64,000 nt of DNA, from the NCBI GenBank assembly GCA_018857735.1, contig JABMCL010000376.1, positions 327,501-391,500 of the forward strand. The letters are read 5' to 3'. This document shows positions 33,401 to 47,409 of the stretch, in pieces (positions within the stretch are counted from its first letter, which is position 1; every line of letters starts with the position of its first letter). Below the pieces are notes generated by a model. The model ran no database searches. It was not told the origin of the DNA and was given only the letters and a program-made list of their open reading frames with translations. The translations under genes and the position numbers were made by a program. Origin of the DNA: Alviniconcha marisindica. Taxonomy: Eukaryota; Mollusca; Gastropoda; Provannidae.

Positions 33401-36400
33401 TCACTACTGACCTCTTATTGCACTGACATTGTCATTGCTAACCTCTTATTGCACTGACATTGTCATTGCTGACCTCCTATTGCACTGACATTGTCACTAC
33501 TGACCTCTTATTGCACTGACATTGTCACTACTGACCTCTTATTGCACTGATATTGTTACTACTGACCTCTTATTGCACTGACATTGTCACTACTGACCTC
33601 TTATTGCACTGCATTATTGTTACTACTGACTTGACCTCTTATTGCACTGACATTGTATTACTGACCTCTTATTGCACTGACATTGTCACTGCTGACCTCT
33701 ATTGCACTGACATTGTCACTGCTGACCTCTTATTGCACTGACATTGTCATTGCTGACCTCTTATTGCACTGACATTGTCATTGCTGACCTCTTATTGCAC
33801 TGACATTGTTACTACTGACCTCTTACTGCACTGACATTGTCACTGCTGACCTCCTATTGCACTGACATTGTCACTACTGACCTCCTATTGCACTGACATT
33901 GTCACTACTGACCTCCTATTGCCCTGACATTCTCACTGCTGACCTCCTATTGCACTGACATTGTCACTGCTGGCCTCCTATTGCACTGACATTGTCATTG
34001 CTGACCTCTTATTGCACTGACATTGTCACTGCTGACCTCTTATTGCACTGATATTGTCACTGCTGACCTCTTATTGCACTGACATTGTCATTGCTGACCT
34101 CTCTATTGCACTGACATTGTCACTGCTGACCTCTTATTGCACTGACATTGTCACTGCTGACCTCTTATTGCACTGACATTGTTACTACTGACCTCTTATT
34201 GCACTGACATTGTCATGCTGACCTCTTATTGCACTGACATTGTTACTACTGACCTCTTATTGCACTGACATTGTCATTGACTGACCTCTTATTGCACTGA
34301 CATTGTCACTACTGACCTCTTATTGCACTGACATTGTCACTGCTGACCTCTTATTGCACTGACATTGTCATTGCTGACCTCTATTGCACTGACATTGTCA
34401 CTGCTGACCTCTTATTGCACTGACATTGTTACTACTGACCTCTTATTGCACTGACATTGTCACTGCTGACCTCCTATTGCACTGACATTGTCACTGACTG
34501 ACCTCTATTGCACTGACATTGTCATTGCTGACCTCTTATTGCACTGACATTGTCATTGCTGACCTTTTATTGCACGACATTGTACTGCTGACCTCTGTAT
34601 TGCACTGATATTGTCACTACTGACCTCTTATTGCACCGACATTGTCACTACTGACCTCTTATTGTCTCTGGCTAGAACACTGTATGAAAACCAAAGAGGC
34701 AAGCAAACAGCAAATTGGGAACAGGGAGGTGCTTCGTCTGCATTTTGTCCTGAAGACTTGAAAGAAAAGTGAAGACAATTGCATGGAACATGGTTTTGAG
34801 TGCTGTCAATTTTCAGTCATGCTCACTGCATGATTTTTTATTTTTTTTAATGGATACAGATCCCACATGTGTACAGGCACCTCTTCACGTCACATCATCA
34901 AACAAAATCTCAAGTAATTTTCCAACGCATGCCACACAAAATGAAAGTCAACCAAGCTCATTCAACAAGGTTTCAAGCCTGACATGAAAACGAAACCAGG
35001 ACATGGCCTTAACAAACAAGCCTGCCAACCCATGCCAAACCTCAGAACAACAAACATCATCCTTACAGTTACACTCATCACCTTGCTATGCTAAAAACAA
35101 AACAAAGCAAGAACAAAACCATTTTTAGCCGTGAGCTAGTATTTCATCGTGGTAGCATTTCATTGCTTTACGTCCACAGAAACCATTAGGGACGGGAGCC
35201 CAGGACGGCCACCTCTGCTTTCACACAGCTCCTGAGCTCTGGAGTGGTAGCATCAGTTCAGTGCCCTTTAATAATCAATTTCCGCTTCAGCGCGAGCACA
35301 ATGGAACCCCTCTTTGAAGAGACCCCCTAAAATGTTCAAGCAAAATTGGAATAAAATTTGATGTTTTTATTTTCAATCTTTTCTACCTTTGGATGAAATC
35401 ATTTTGAGCGGGCTAGTTCCTTCTGTTGACACAGCTGTTTTAATGAAACTTTTCCCTCCATATTCACGAGAGGTATGGATGCAAGGAAGGTCGATCAGTC
35501 ATGTAAATCGGAACAAGATTCGTCGTTACAACTACAGTCAAAGCCTGATGGCGGAATCTGTGTGACTAGTGGTACTGCAGTCAGTGTCCGTCACTAAAGG
35601 GCCAAGCACGCCTCCGTTTGCTCACTACTGCTGGAGACTGATAATGAAGGCCAAACTGACAGAAGCTGACAGAGTGCATGACACAATCAATCAATATTTT
35701 ATTTTATGTCTGTTCACATCGAGGTGATATTAGACACACACACACACAAAACAAAACAAAAAACATATAATTATTATTTATATTAATTTTCCCACAGGAC
35801 TATGAACAATCGATTTCACAATATTAGTGATAACATCAGTATTATACAAAAATATCTCTTACATTGTTGTAAACATTTAAGTCATATCCATTTTTCTTAA
35901 ATAACTCTGTAGTAATAGGACATTCAAGCAGCACGTGTTCAACAGATAAGATATTTTTACAAACGCACGTCACATTCCATGAAAATTTAGTGTGCCATGA
36001 ATTGAAACATAACTTGTATATATTACTCTTGCTAAATAGCTTGCTAATATCAGAAGCTGACAAACGGAGTGCGTAACACAAACCTGCTTTTTGTAAGCAT
36101 AGCACATGGTCTCCGCCACCCTCTTGCCTTCGTCGTAGCAGGCCCGGGGGCCAATGGGATTGACGTGGCCCCAGTAGTCCTCGCTCTGGGGATGCTGCTC
36201 TGGATCTGGTGACAAACCACGGCAGCGGAGGTAGTGGTAGTAGTAGTGGTAGTAGTAGTAATTGGATTTTAACGTCCTGTCAACCACACAGGGTCACCTC
36301 AGGACAGTCAAACTCAGGTCATAAGCAAATACACGTTTCCGAGCTCTTCTCACATACGTATCAACCCTCTGTCAAGTCAATCTACAAAATCAATCACTTT

Positions 36401-39400
36401 GTAAGCATAAAACATACATACACAAATATCAGACACAAATTTTTGAGGAGTTAGTCCCTTCAATATTACCCTGTTAAAAGAGCACATAAGGCTAGGACAT
36501 GCTGGCATCATCGACCATTCCGTCTAATTTATCGACACCAGGTTAAAGAAAAATATAAAAAAGGAAGGACAGACACAATATAAAATTTAAAAATCTTACA
36601 TAAATGCATCATGGCAAATACCAGTGCCATATGGCAGCAAGCTGCACATACCACCTACCAACAATCATCTCCTAGCTGATCAACAAGAGCCATACAAAAA
36701 AGCCTATCCCTTAACAAAAAATATTTAGGAGTTTTCTGGAAAAAAGTCACAAGAATGGACCATTAGCAGAAAAATGACAAGACAGAAAGAGCAAGAGGAC
36801 TAGGCAGAAAAAACAAGAGAGGAGATAGGAAAGGGGAATCAAATGACAGCCCTGAGATTCCAGGCAGGAGGGGGACATCAGACATCCCCGGCCTCCCTTT
36901 GGGGTTGGCAGTGGAGGGAAAAAGCAAGTTTACCAAGGTTTCAAGGATTTATTGAGCTTTTCTACCCTGGAGGCTAGAAAGCACAGTTACATTCACATGA
37001 GCCATCCCTTATAAACAAGTACATCAGTACTAACAGCAACTAATGATGTCTCTGCCAACTGTAATAATAGCAATCCACTTTTTCCGCACAGCACTCAGGC
37101 TCACGATGATGCACCACCACAGAGGAAGGGTGCCGGAAAACAAGGCTTGGAAGGTATTTGCGTTTCACTCACCTCCATACACTTCTGAGGTGGACGCCAG
37201 AAGCATCTTGGCTCTGACACGCTTGGCAAGACCTGCAGGAATGGAAAGAAAAAAATTACAAGCAGCAAACCTAGTAGACCAAACTGCTGAATAAATCAAC
37301 ACAATGCATGCAGCAGCTATTGGGCGGTTCAGGCGGGGTTGTTAACTCCCCTGACTTTTACCCGGCATTGCTTAAGTCCCTGGGCCGCTTTTACTTCCAG
37401 TGCGTACTTTCTTCACAATGGAAGGTGGTGACAGCGAATCTGCTAATTTTGCACTGCCAACTTTAAAGGCATTTTTGGAGGCCCATAGTCAGAATGTGTC
37501 TGGCAACAAGCAATAACTTGTTGCTTGTGCTATAGGATGCCCCAAAAGGCATTTTTTTCCCAAACTTGCGATCTTCTGGTCAGTCAAAAAACGATGCAAA
37601 GGCACTTTTTCCCCACCTCCATCCCCTTTCACTTCGCAATTCTAGGTTCAACTTCCACTGTTATACACAGCATGCAGCAACACCTACATAGAAATCAGCC
37701 AGGAAGTGACACTGCAACCATTCACCACTTCTTGTGCAAAAGATTACAAAGGGCATTCACTCATGCAAAGCAGCTTCACTGAACCGCCCAATACAAGCAG
37801 TTGTCAATTCTTTTCACAGCAAGAGGCTGGAACATTGGGACAGTTGGTTAATGCAATCAGAAAAAGGCAAAAGCTATTAGCGCTAAAAATCTGAAACAGA
37901 ATGAGGCCAGAGCACTTGTGCAGAATCAACACAGCACTTGAGTTGAAAGACATCACACAAGCACAACAACAAAGCCCTGAGTCGTCGCTTATGGTAACTC
38001 TCACCTGGCATGTGTGTAAATACAAGGTACATAAGTAAGTAAACATGGTGCTTAACGTCCACAGAAACCATAAGGCTTATTAGGGACGGGACAAGGTACA
38101 TAAACTCCACCTGGTTTATATAAATACCTTGTACCTCTGGTGGAGTTTATGTACCTTGTATTTACATGCAGGCCAGGTGAGAGTTACCGTAGGTGACTCA
38201 GGTCTTTGTTGTGCTTGTGCGATGCCTTTTGAGCACTAATTAACTCCCTTACAAGTGTGTTGATTCTGTCCATGCTAAAAATTCAAATACATTTTAGGAA
38301 TATATCTCACAAAGACCTGTCATCATGATAGGCCGTAAAGGAAAAGTGAATTTTTACTCCCTTCCCATCTCTGTAGGTATGGTGTATGTATGTGTATCAG
38401 TGAGTATGACTGGGGGATTTTGAATGAACACCGAGGCTGTCAAATAAAACCAATGACACATAAACTCTCACACACACACAAATACACATGGATTCACACA
38501 CACACACATATAATACGCGCAGACACAGACTCCTTCACACACATGAGCATGTGAATACATGTGCACACACACACACACATGTATGTGCATGCACACACAC
38601 ACACACACAAACACTGACCTAACATGTTGATGGTACCCAGCGTGTTGGTCTTGATTGTTTTGATGGGGTTGTACATGTAGTTGGGTGGAGACGCTGGGCA
38701 GGCCAGGTGGTAGATTTCATCCACTGGAAACAGGAAAACACACATGGCTATGGAACACACATTATCTAATTATTACCATCATTACCTCACTTGACGCAAA
38801 CCAAGATTTCATTTTACTACTTTCGGCACTGTCAGAAACTGTTCACGCTCACAGAACCCCCCCTGCCAGTGTGCTGTGGCCACACTGGTACACTCTCCTC
38901 TATCATTGGCAGAAGCTGCCACAAGTATCATTTTTGTTGCAACAAAACTTTTGTGTGACAAACATGTGGATGCTTGCCATGACAAAACTTTTGTTGCAAC
39001 AAAATTATGTTTGTCGCAACAAAATATTTGTGTCTTAACAAAACTTTTGTAGTGACAAATATTTGTTGCAACGAACACGTGTTTGTCGTGACAAAAGTTT
39101 TGTCATGACAACCATACTTATGTTGCAACAACATACCTGTTTTGTCACGACAAACACATGTTTGTCGCAACAAAAGTAAGCTTTGTCATGACAAAATTAT
39201 GTTCATTGCGACAAATATCTGTCAGGACAAAAGTACTGTCAGGACAAAAATATGTTTGTTGCAACAAAAGTTTCGTTGCAACAAGCATACTTTTGTCATG
39301 ACAAAAGACATGTTTTGTTGCGACAAACACGCATTTGTCATGACAAACCTGTTTCCTGTGACAAAAATGATACTTGTGGCCGCTCCCGCCAATGATACTA

Positions 39401-39751
39401 CTCCCACATGCTGATTGTACTGCGCAGCTCTATTCTTTCTGTCTTACACCTAAACACATACAGACTGCCTCTACCAACCTTCGATGTAGAGAGGGTTGAC
39501 GATGTCGTGGTGAAGGAGCTCAAAGTTCTCGTGGCCGATCCAGTGCTCAACATTGCGTTTTCGGCCCGTGAAGAAGTTGTCCACAACAGTCACCTCATGT
39601 CCTTCCATCATCAGCTGATCCACCAGGTGAGAACCGACAAAACCAGCCCCTCCTGTCACCTGCAACATGAGTTCACAGAGTTTTCAACAACAAAAATAAA
39701 TTGAGCAGAGAACAAATAAAATGAACACTCAGAGATGGTGCCATGTGGATT

Positions 39752-39824
<73 letters not shown>

Positions 39825-41580
39825 CAGGTGCAGCTCCATACTGTGCACTTCATCATCACACAGTTTATACTCCATCAAGATGCATGCCCACAGCTTACAC
39901 TACACCAAGATACCCCCCCCCCCCAAACAAAAACAACCCACACAATAAAACAAAAATATATTTAAAAATCTGAGACTGCACATGTACTTTCACACTTAAT
40001 ACAGGTAGAGCTCCATGTTGTACACTTCAACATCACATGGCCTCTACTGCATCAAGATGCATGCTCACAGCTTAAACTGCACCAAGACCCCCCCCCCCCC
40101 CCCCCACCCCCAACAACAAAAAACACACAAGTAAAATTTCTTTTTTTCAAACTATGAGATCGCAAATGTACTTTTTACATTTAATACTGGTAAGAGCTCC
40201 ATGTTGTACACTTCAGCATCACACAGTTTATACTCCATCAAGATGCATGCCCACAGCTTACACTACACCAAGATAACTCCCCCCCCCCCCCCCCCCCCCA
40301 AACAAAAACCAACCCACACACAATAAAAAATAAAAATCTGAGATTGCACATGTACTTTCACACTTAATACAGGTAGAGCTCCATGTTGTACACTTCAACA
40401 TCACACGGCCTCTACTGCATCAAGATGCATGCCCACAGCTTACACTACACCAAGATACCCCCCCCCCCCTCCTTTTTCACAGAGTGATTTTTGTATGCTA
40501 TATAGTTTCTTGCCCTAACTAGGATTTTTCTTTGGGGGCAGGAGGGTGGGGTGGGGGGGGGGGGGGGAGGGAGGAGGGGGCATGGGTATTTGAAGAGTAA
40601 GTGTCCAAAGATGGAATGAATGCATGCTGTGGCTTTTGACCCATCTTGGTGAGACCATGCATCAACAAAAGTTGTCAACTCTTTTCCACATCATTTTTAT
40701 CTTAAATAACTATTGTACTTGTGTTAGTCTTTAATTTTTTTAATTTTTTTTAAAGCCGGTGTTCCAAAACTTTGCTCACTGCCTTGCCTTGCAGAAAAGA
40801 AACATTTATTTAGCTTAAGCCTTCTGTGTGACCTTATCATTTATTTAAAAAAATGTTTAAATCACATCAAACTGAAAGGCATGAGCTGGCAACAATTCCA
40901 CTTCCGCCTTCAGCATGTGGAGAAAAAAAAAACTATTACCCAACTTATGTCTTATAATAATAACAAAGCAGTCATTTCTATAGCACTGTATCTCACCGAC
41001 ATGGGTGAGCACACCGCACTTTACAAATACAAGATCAACCTTTAACTGCCAATTCTTAGCCACGCACAGCTGGATCCTTTGCACCAGCCTCTGAACAAAT
41101 CTATTCTTTCTGCCTTCCCTCCTCCTCCCCCAGGAGCCCCCTCCCTCCCCACCCCTGCAATACCACACTCACAACTACAGTAATGTATTCCAGCTCAGGG
41201 TGTTCAAGCCGCAATGTCAGTGAAGGACACAATCACCCTTGTGTTCTGGGCAGCCAAAAGAGAAAGGGCGTGGGCAGCCAAAAGAGAAAGGGTGTGGCAC
41301 CCACACGCTGAAAGCTTACCAATATTCTTTTCCTGTCTTTGTATGTGAGGAATTTCACCTCTGGGTACTTCTTCTTCCTGAAAATGCAAAACGTACACCA
41401 TGTCAAATAACATTAAGTGCATGCAATTCAAAGGCCCTAAGAAAGTCAGAAGTGTTTGTTCAAATAAAAAAGTATATACTTTTTGGGGGTGTGAAATTGC
41501 CCATAAAAATATGTGTGTGTGTGTGCGCATGCGTGCATGCTTGGGAGTGAGTGTGTGTGTGTGTGTGAATGCATGCGTGT

Positions 41581-41633
<53 letters not shown>

Positions 41634-41664
41634 ATGCACGCATGTGGAGATGGGAGAGAGAGAG

Positions 41665-41721
<57 letters not shown>

Positions 41722-43005
41722 TGTGTGTACACAAGTGTGAAACAAGGGCAGATTTCAAACTGCCTACATAACATATATATACACACACACAGCCAGGAGC
41801 ACATGGGACCAAGACTCCAACAACAGTTCATCCCAAGCTGTGCGACTCAGCAGTCTCGTTCCCCAAAACAGACTGAAGCTATGAATCTGTTAATGTGTTT
41901 GTACCCATCTGTCACTCACTGCAGGTCTGCGTTCAAATATCACCCCACAGACAAATGAAAGCTTACACATATATATGCAAACAGGCATGATGTGAAAATG
42001 CTAAACTCTATGCAAACTCATTTATAGGATCAGGTGCTCTTCATTTCTAGTATTCTGCTGTCACAATTTTGCCAATTACCACAAATGCCCTGCATTATAT
42101 GAAAATGTATTTATGGATTCCTAGCTTCAAAGTTATTTTATGTTTTAAGGACAGCCCCAAGTCTGTGGTCTGAATGCCCCCCCCCCCCCCCCCCAATTCA
42201 AGTTCAATGTTGCTTTACACCCACAGAAACCACGAGGCTTATTAGGGACACAAACAGACACACGGAAAGACAGAGGCTCTTTATTTATTTAAATAAGACG
42301 TTATAGCCAATGTGACATATCAGGTCTCTGCACAAAACTAAATGGCATCACTTCACCTGAAAACCTACGAACTATCGCTTAGCCGGAGGCAATGGCACCC
42401 AAAGCAAAGTCAAATTAAAACCATACCCTTGCTCCAAATCCCGTATCTTGCGCTCCAACAAAACCAGCTCATCGTGCAAAGTTTCACCCGACAGACCCCT
42501 GGAGAAGAAGGAAACCACAGATACACATCATAATAATCTCACTCTTGCTAGCATTAGGCCCTGCATGCTGTTCAAAACAAAGAAAATACTGCAAAAAAAT
42601 AATAATGAAGGATTGCCAGGAACATACCCCCAAAATGTCTTGATGAATAAATATCCTCAATAACATTTCTCACAAACTAATTTTGTGGGAATGTTTAATG
42701 TTCTGATGCGAGTTAGTTGGTGCTTTGACCTCAGCCCACCATATACGGTTGTATCAAGGCTAAATAGGGTACTGAGACACATACACACATACTCAGATAC
42801 ATACACACATACTCAGACACACTCATTCACACACACATACTCAGACACACACCTACACTCATTCACACACACTCATTAACTCACTATCTCTCCCACACAC
42901 ACACATACTCAGATGCATACACACACACACACACATACTCAGACACACTCTCACACACACGCACACCTAAGGACACACACCTACACTCACTCACTCGTCA
43001 ACTCA

Positions 43006-43040
<35 letters not shown>

Positions 43041-46000
43041 TCACATCACACACACACATGCACACACACACCCTGGGGCTGAGTGCACAGGCAATGGTTT
43101 TGCCCTGTCACAGTAAACAAGACACTTGTGGGCATGTTGTCTGTGAGCTCTGTGTATTTCAGTGAAAAGTGAGATGTCACAGACAGAAGCAGTGTACTAC
43201 AGACTGAAGACTTCTTGCTAATGGTGATTTGCTTGTCCACACATACACTTTGCTTTTTTTCCATTATGTGAATTGTGATGTTTGTCTTTTGTGTGCACAC
43301 ACACACGCATGCACACATACACAGACACACAACACAGAGAATGTAAAGAACACACCAAGAGTACAGTACAGCAAAATATGCACGCAGGACTAGCTGAGGG
43401 TAGAACTATAAGCTGGTGACTGGCAACATGCACTCAACAAACAACTGCTGCCTAATGTGTCAGCTGCGCACATGTGACACAGCCGTAGGCTCCGGTTAAA
43501 CTGATCCTAACCCCCACCCCAATTTCCTAAGACTACTGTTGCAACAGATCAGTTGTTAGAGTGCTTAGGATGCCAAAACACTTTCCATATAGCAGCATTC
43601 ATTTACTGCAGTAAGTCAGTTATACTGACACCCCCCCCCCCTCCCCGTACAGATGTTGCAACAGCTCAGCTTCTGGAATGCCTAGGATGCCAAACACACT
43701 TCCATTATATATTGCAGCATTCATTTATTACAGTAAGTTCAGTATATTGACCCCCCCCCCCCCCCCCCCACAGCAGACAGATGCTGCAGCAGTTCACCTG
43801 TTGGAGTGCTCAGGATGCCAAACACACTTCCATATTGCAGCATTCATTTACTACAGTAAGTTCCAGTTATATTGACCCCCCCCCCCCCCCCCCCAAAGAC
43901 AGATGCTGCAGCAGCTCACCTGTTGGAGTGCTCAGGATGAAAAAACAACACTTTCCGTTCAGTATTCATCTACTGCAGTAAGCTCCAGTTAAACTGCCCC
44001 CTCCCCACACACACACGACAGACGTTTTTGCAACAGCTCAGTTGTTGGGAGTGCTTAGGACGCATCACAACACTTTCCATGGCAGCATTCACCTACTGCA
44101 GTAAGCTCCAGTTAAACTGATACTCCCCCCGCCCCCCTCTCATTCTAAGACAGATGTTTAAACTGATCCCCACTCCCCCTTCTAAGACAGACGTTTAAAC
44201 TGACCCCCCACCCCCATAGACAGATGTTTAAACTGATACCCCCCCCCCCCCCCCTCCCATTCTAAGACAGATGTTTAAACTGATCCCCACTCCCCTTCTA
44301 AGACAGATGTTTAAACTGCCCCCCCCTTCTAAGACAGATGTTTAAACTGATCCCCCCCCCCCTACTGACAGATGTTTAAACTGCCCCCCCCAAGACAATG
44401 TTTAAAACTGACCCCTCCTCCACATTCAAGACAGATGTTTAAACTGCCCCCCCCCCCCCCTTCCTAAGACAGATGTTTAAACTGATCCCCCCCCCCCCCT
44501 TCTAAGACAGATGTTTAAACTGATCCCCCCCCCCCCCAAGACAGATGTTTAAACTGATCCCCCCCTTTCCAAGACAGATGTTGCATTATGTGATGTTTGT
44601 CTTTTAACGCGCACACACACACACACACACACCACAGAGAAAGGAAAGAAGACACCAAGAGTACAGTACAGCAAAATATGCATGCAGGACTAGCTGAGGG
44701 TATTATATAGGCTGCCAAACAATACTTTCCATATTGCAGTATTCATTCACTGTTTGCTGATGGCACTTCCAAGTGCAGGGCTGCACACTAATGCTCTTAA
44801 GTCTTACAGACACTGAGGTCATTGCCAGGCACTCCCAATATTGAACCAGGCTACTACTGTGCATGTTTCTTTGCATGCACTGTGTGTGTGGGGGGGGGGG
44901 GGGTGGGGTGGGGGTGAAGGTAAAGGAGTGTGTGTGTGATGTATGTGTGAGTGTGTGTGAATGGTGGGGTTGGGGGTGAAGGGGTGGGATAGTGTATGTG
45001 TATGTGTGAAGGGTGGGGTTGGAAGTGACGGGGTGTAACACAGTTTGTGTGTGTGGGGGGGGGGGGGGGGGGGCATACCTCCTTCTCTCTCTCTGTAATA
45101 TAATATATATAGATACCCACACACACACACAATCATGGTTGTTAACACACACCCTGGAAAACTACAGCATTTCCTAGAGTACTCCACTATTTGCCCACGG
45201 TACGTATATGGCCTGATCATGTGGGAATAACCAGCAATGCCCAGTTTACCAAAGAGAGAGTTGGTAACTATATTTCCGTGTCATGCCAACTGCACATGGT
45301 CACCTAGGAGGAACCAAAGACAGAGAAAAAACAAAAAAGGCAACTCACCCCTTTTCAAACTGTCTCCCTATGGGCAGACTTGCGTAGACCACTGCAATCA
45401 AACACACAGCAAAATAGTATGATGCCATACAGTTAAGTGTTGTGAATCTCCCGTCCCCGGCCCCCCCAAGCGACAGATAGAGAGAGAGAGTGTGTGTGTG
45501 TGTGTGCGCGCGCATGTACATGAGACAGAATAAATACAGGGCTCCTGATCTTGTGTGTTTGTACATGTATGCTACAGTAACACTAAACAATATATTAAAA
45601 ACGCAATCAAATCTGCAAACGGTAGGCCAATACACTATAAAAAAAATAATTAAAAAACTGTTCTCCAGTGCACTGCTTGGAGATATTATCTGAAGGTTGA
45701 GAAGCAGCCAAAGGTTCAAGGAAGTAACTGACTGCTGGTAATTGACAAAGTAAAACATATCATGACCTGCTGTATATGCAAAGATGCCAGCATTAAAAGT
45801 ATATGCAATTTTTCACAGCCTTCCTACAGAAACAGATTTGTTAATCAGGGTCTGTCAATGAGCGCAAGTTGTTGATCGCTTTTATATAGCGCTATTCTCC
45901 ACTCTTCAGCAGACTCACTGTGCTCACATGTTGATTCTCAATGAATGACCAGCCTTCAATAGCGCTTTAAAAAATATCCGCCAAAGTTGAGTGCTGTTTG

Positions 46001-46863
46001 GTTGTTACGTGGCTGGTGCCATGTGAAACTGCTGCCATCTTGGTTCATTCTGTGTACACCATGTCACATCACTTCATGCAAAGCTGTAACCTGCCATCTG
46101 CACTTTTGGCAGAATGACTGGGATCTTTTACATGCTACTACAGTAACACAGGGGTGGAACAGATACTGAAGTAAGAGTCAGCACAGAAAGTTGCCCTGGA
46201 GAAGAAAATTCCCCCCCCCCCCCCCCCCCCACAATTCATGCCAGGACTCGAACCCAAGACCTTTCAATCACAAGTCCTTCAAACAGCCTACTAATACTGT
46301 GAACTAAAATGCATCAGTGCCATCTGCAGGTACCTCACACTAGTCACAGAAGATGCAACAAAGCAACTCATAACTTCTTGTGTACTGTCTAGATTAGACT
46401 ATTGCCATTCTCTTCTCACGGGCACTCCTAATTCTGTTATTCAACCGATGCAGAAAGTCTGTAATACCGCTGCACGCCTTATTCTCAGAGCATCACGCCA
46501 TCAAAACTGCACACCTCTCCTACGGCAACTCCACTGGCTCCTAATTTCTTAACGAATAAACTACAAAACTGCTTGCACGTGTTACAACGCAATCACAGGT
46601 TCTGTCCCCTCTTATCTTTCTGAACTACTGCACCTTTACAGTCGTTCCCGCTCTTCGTCAGACACATGCGTGCTCAAACTCCAATGATTCAGCTGCAAAA
46701 ACCCATGGCTTTCACGCTTTAGTCCCCACATCTGGAACAATCTCCCCCAAGACATCAGGCACTCTGCTACTCTCTTTTCCTTCAAAAGCAAACTCAAGAC
46801 ATTTCTTTTCTCCAAATATATCAGTTAAGCAACAGTCTGTATCTGTGTGTGTGTGTGTGTGTG

Positions 46864-46896
<33 letters not shown>

Positions 46897-47349
46897 CACC
46901 CCTGTTGGTTTGTACATTATGGTTATGTTAGCTTTTGTTAAATTGTGGATAACATTGTCCATCTTGATGTACATTATGTGTGTGTTATATTATACACGTT
47001 TGTTAGTGCTTTGACCTACTGGGTATGCACTTTACAAATGTCCATTATTATTATCATTATAAAGTTGTCAGGCTGTATGTGTCTTCAAGAGATTTTCAGT
47101 GGTATAACTATAAGGAAGATGCCTGATGGAGCAACACTTGGGATCTACCCACTTGTCACCTTGCCTGTATGTTCATACGTTGTTGGTCTGGATTGTGCTG
47201 TTGCTGTGTTGCTGTCTTTTCCATTTCTTCAAGCCAACACCGAATACAATCTTCTATGCCAAAACTCTTTATTCATGTTTCACTCTCTCTTGTCTTCTCT
47301 CATTCTCTCTCTCTCTTGTGTCTTCTCTCTCTCAGACACCCTTGTAGTA

Positions 47350-47409
<60 letters not shown>

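Noticed and set aside
35842..36105. 87-aa frame as a gene in its own right
   Set aside because: It is a LINE C-terminal remnant whose frame runs by chance into UXS1 exon 8.
41204..41812. 202-aa minus-strand frame
   Set aside because: Most of it is His-Thr repeat from (TG)n. Only its [18 protein letters not shown] part overlaps UXS1 exon 4, and in a different frame from the real protein.
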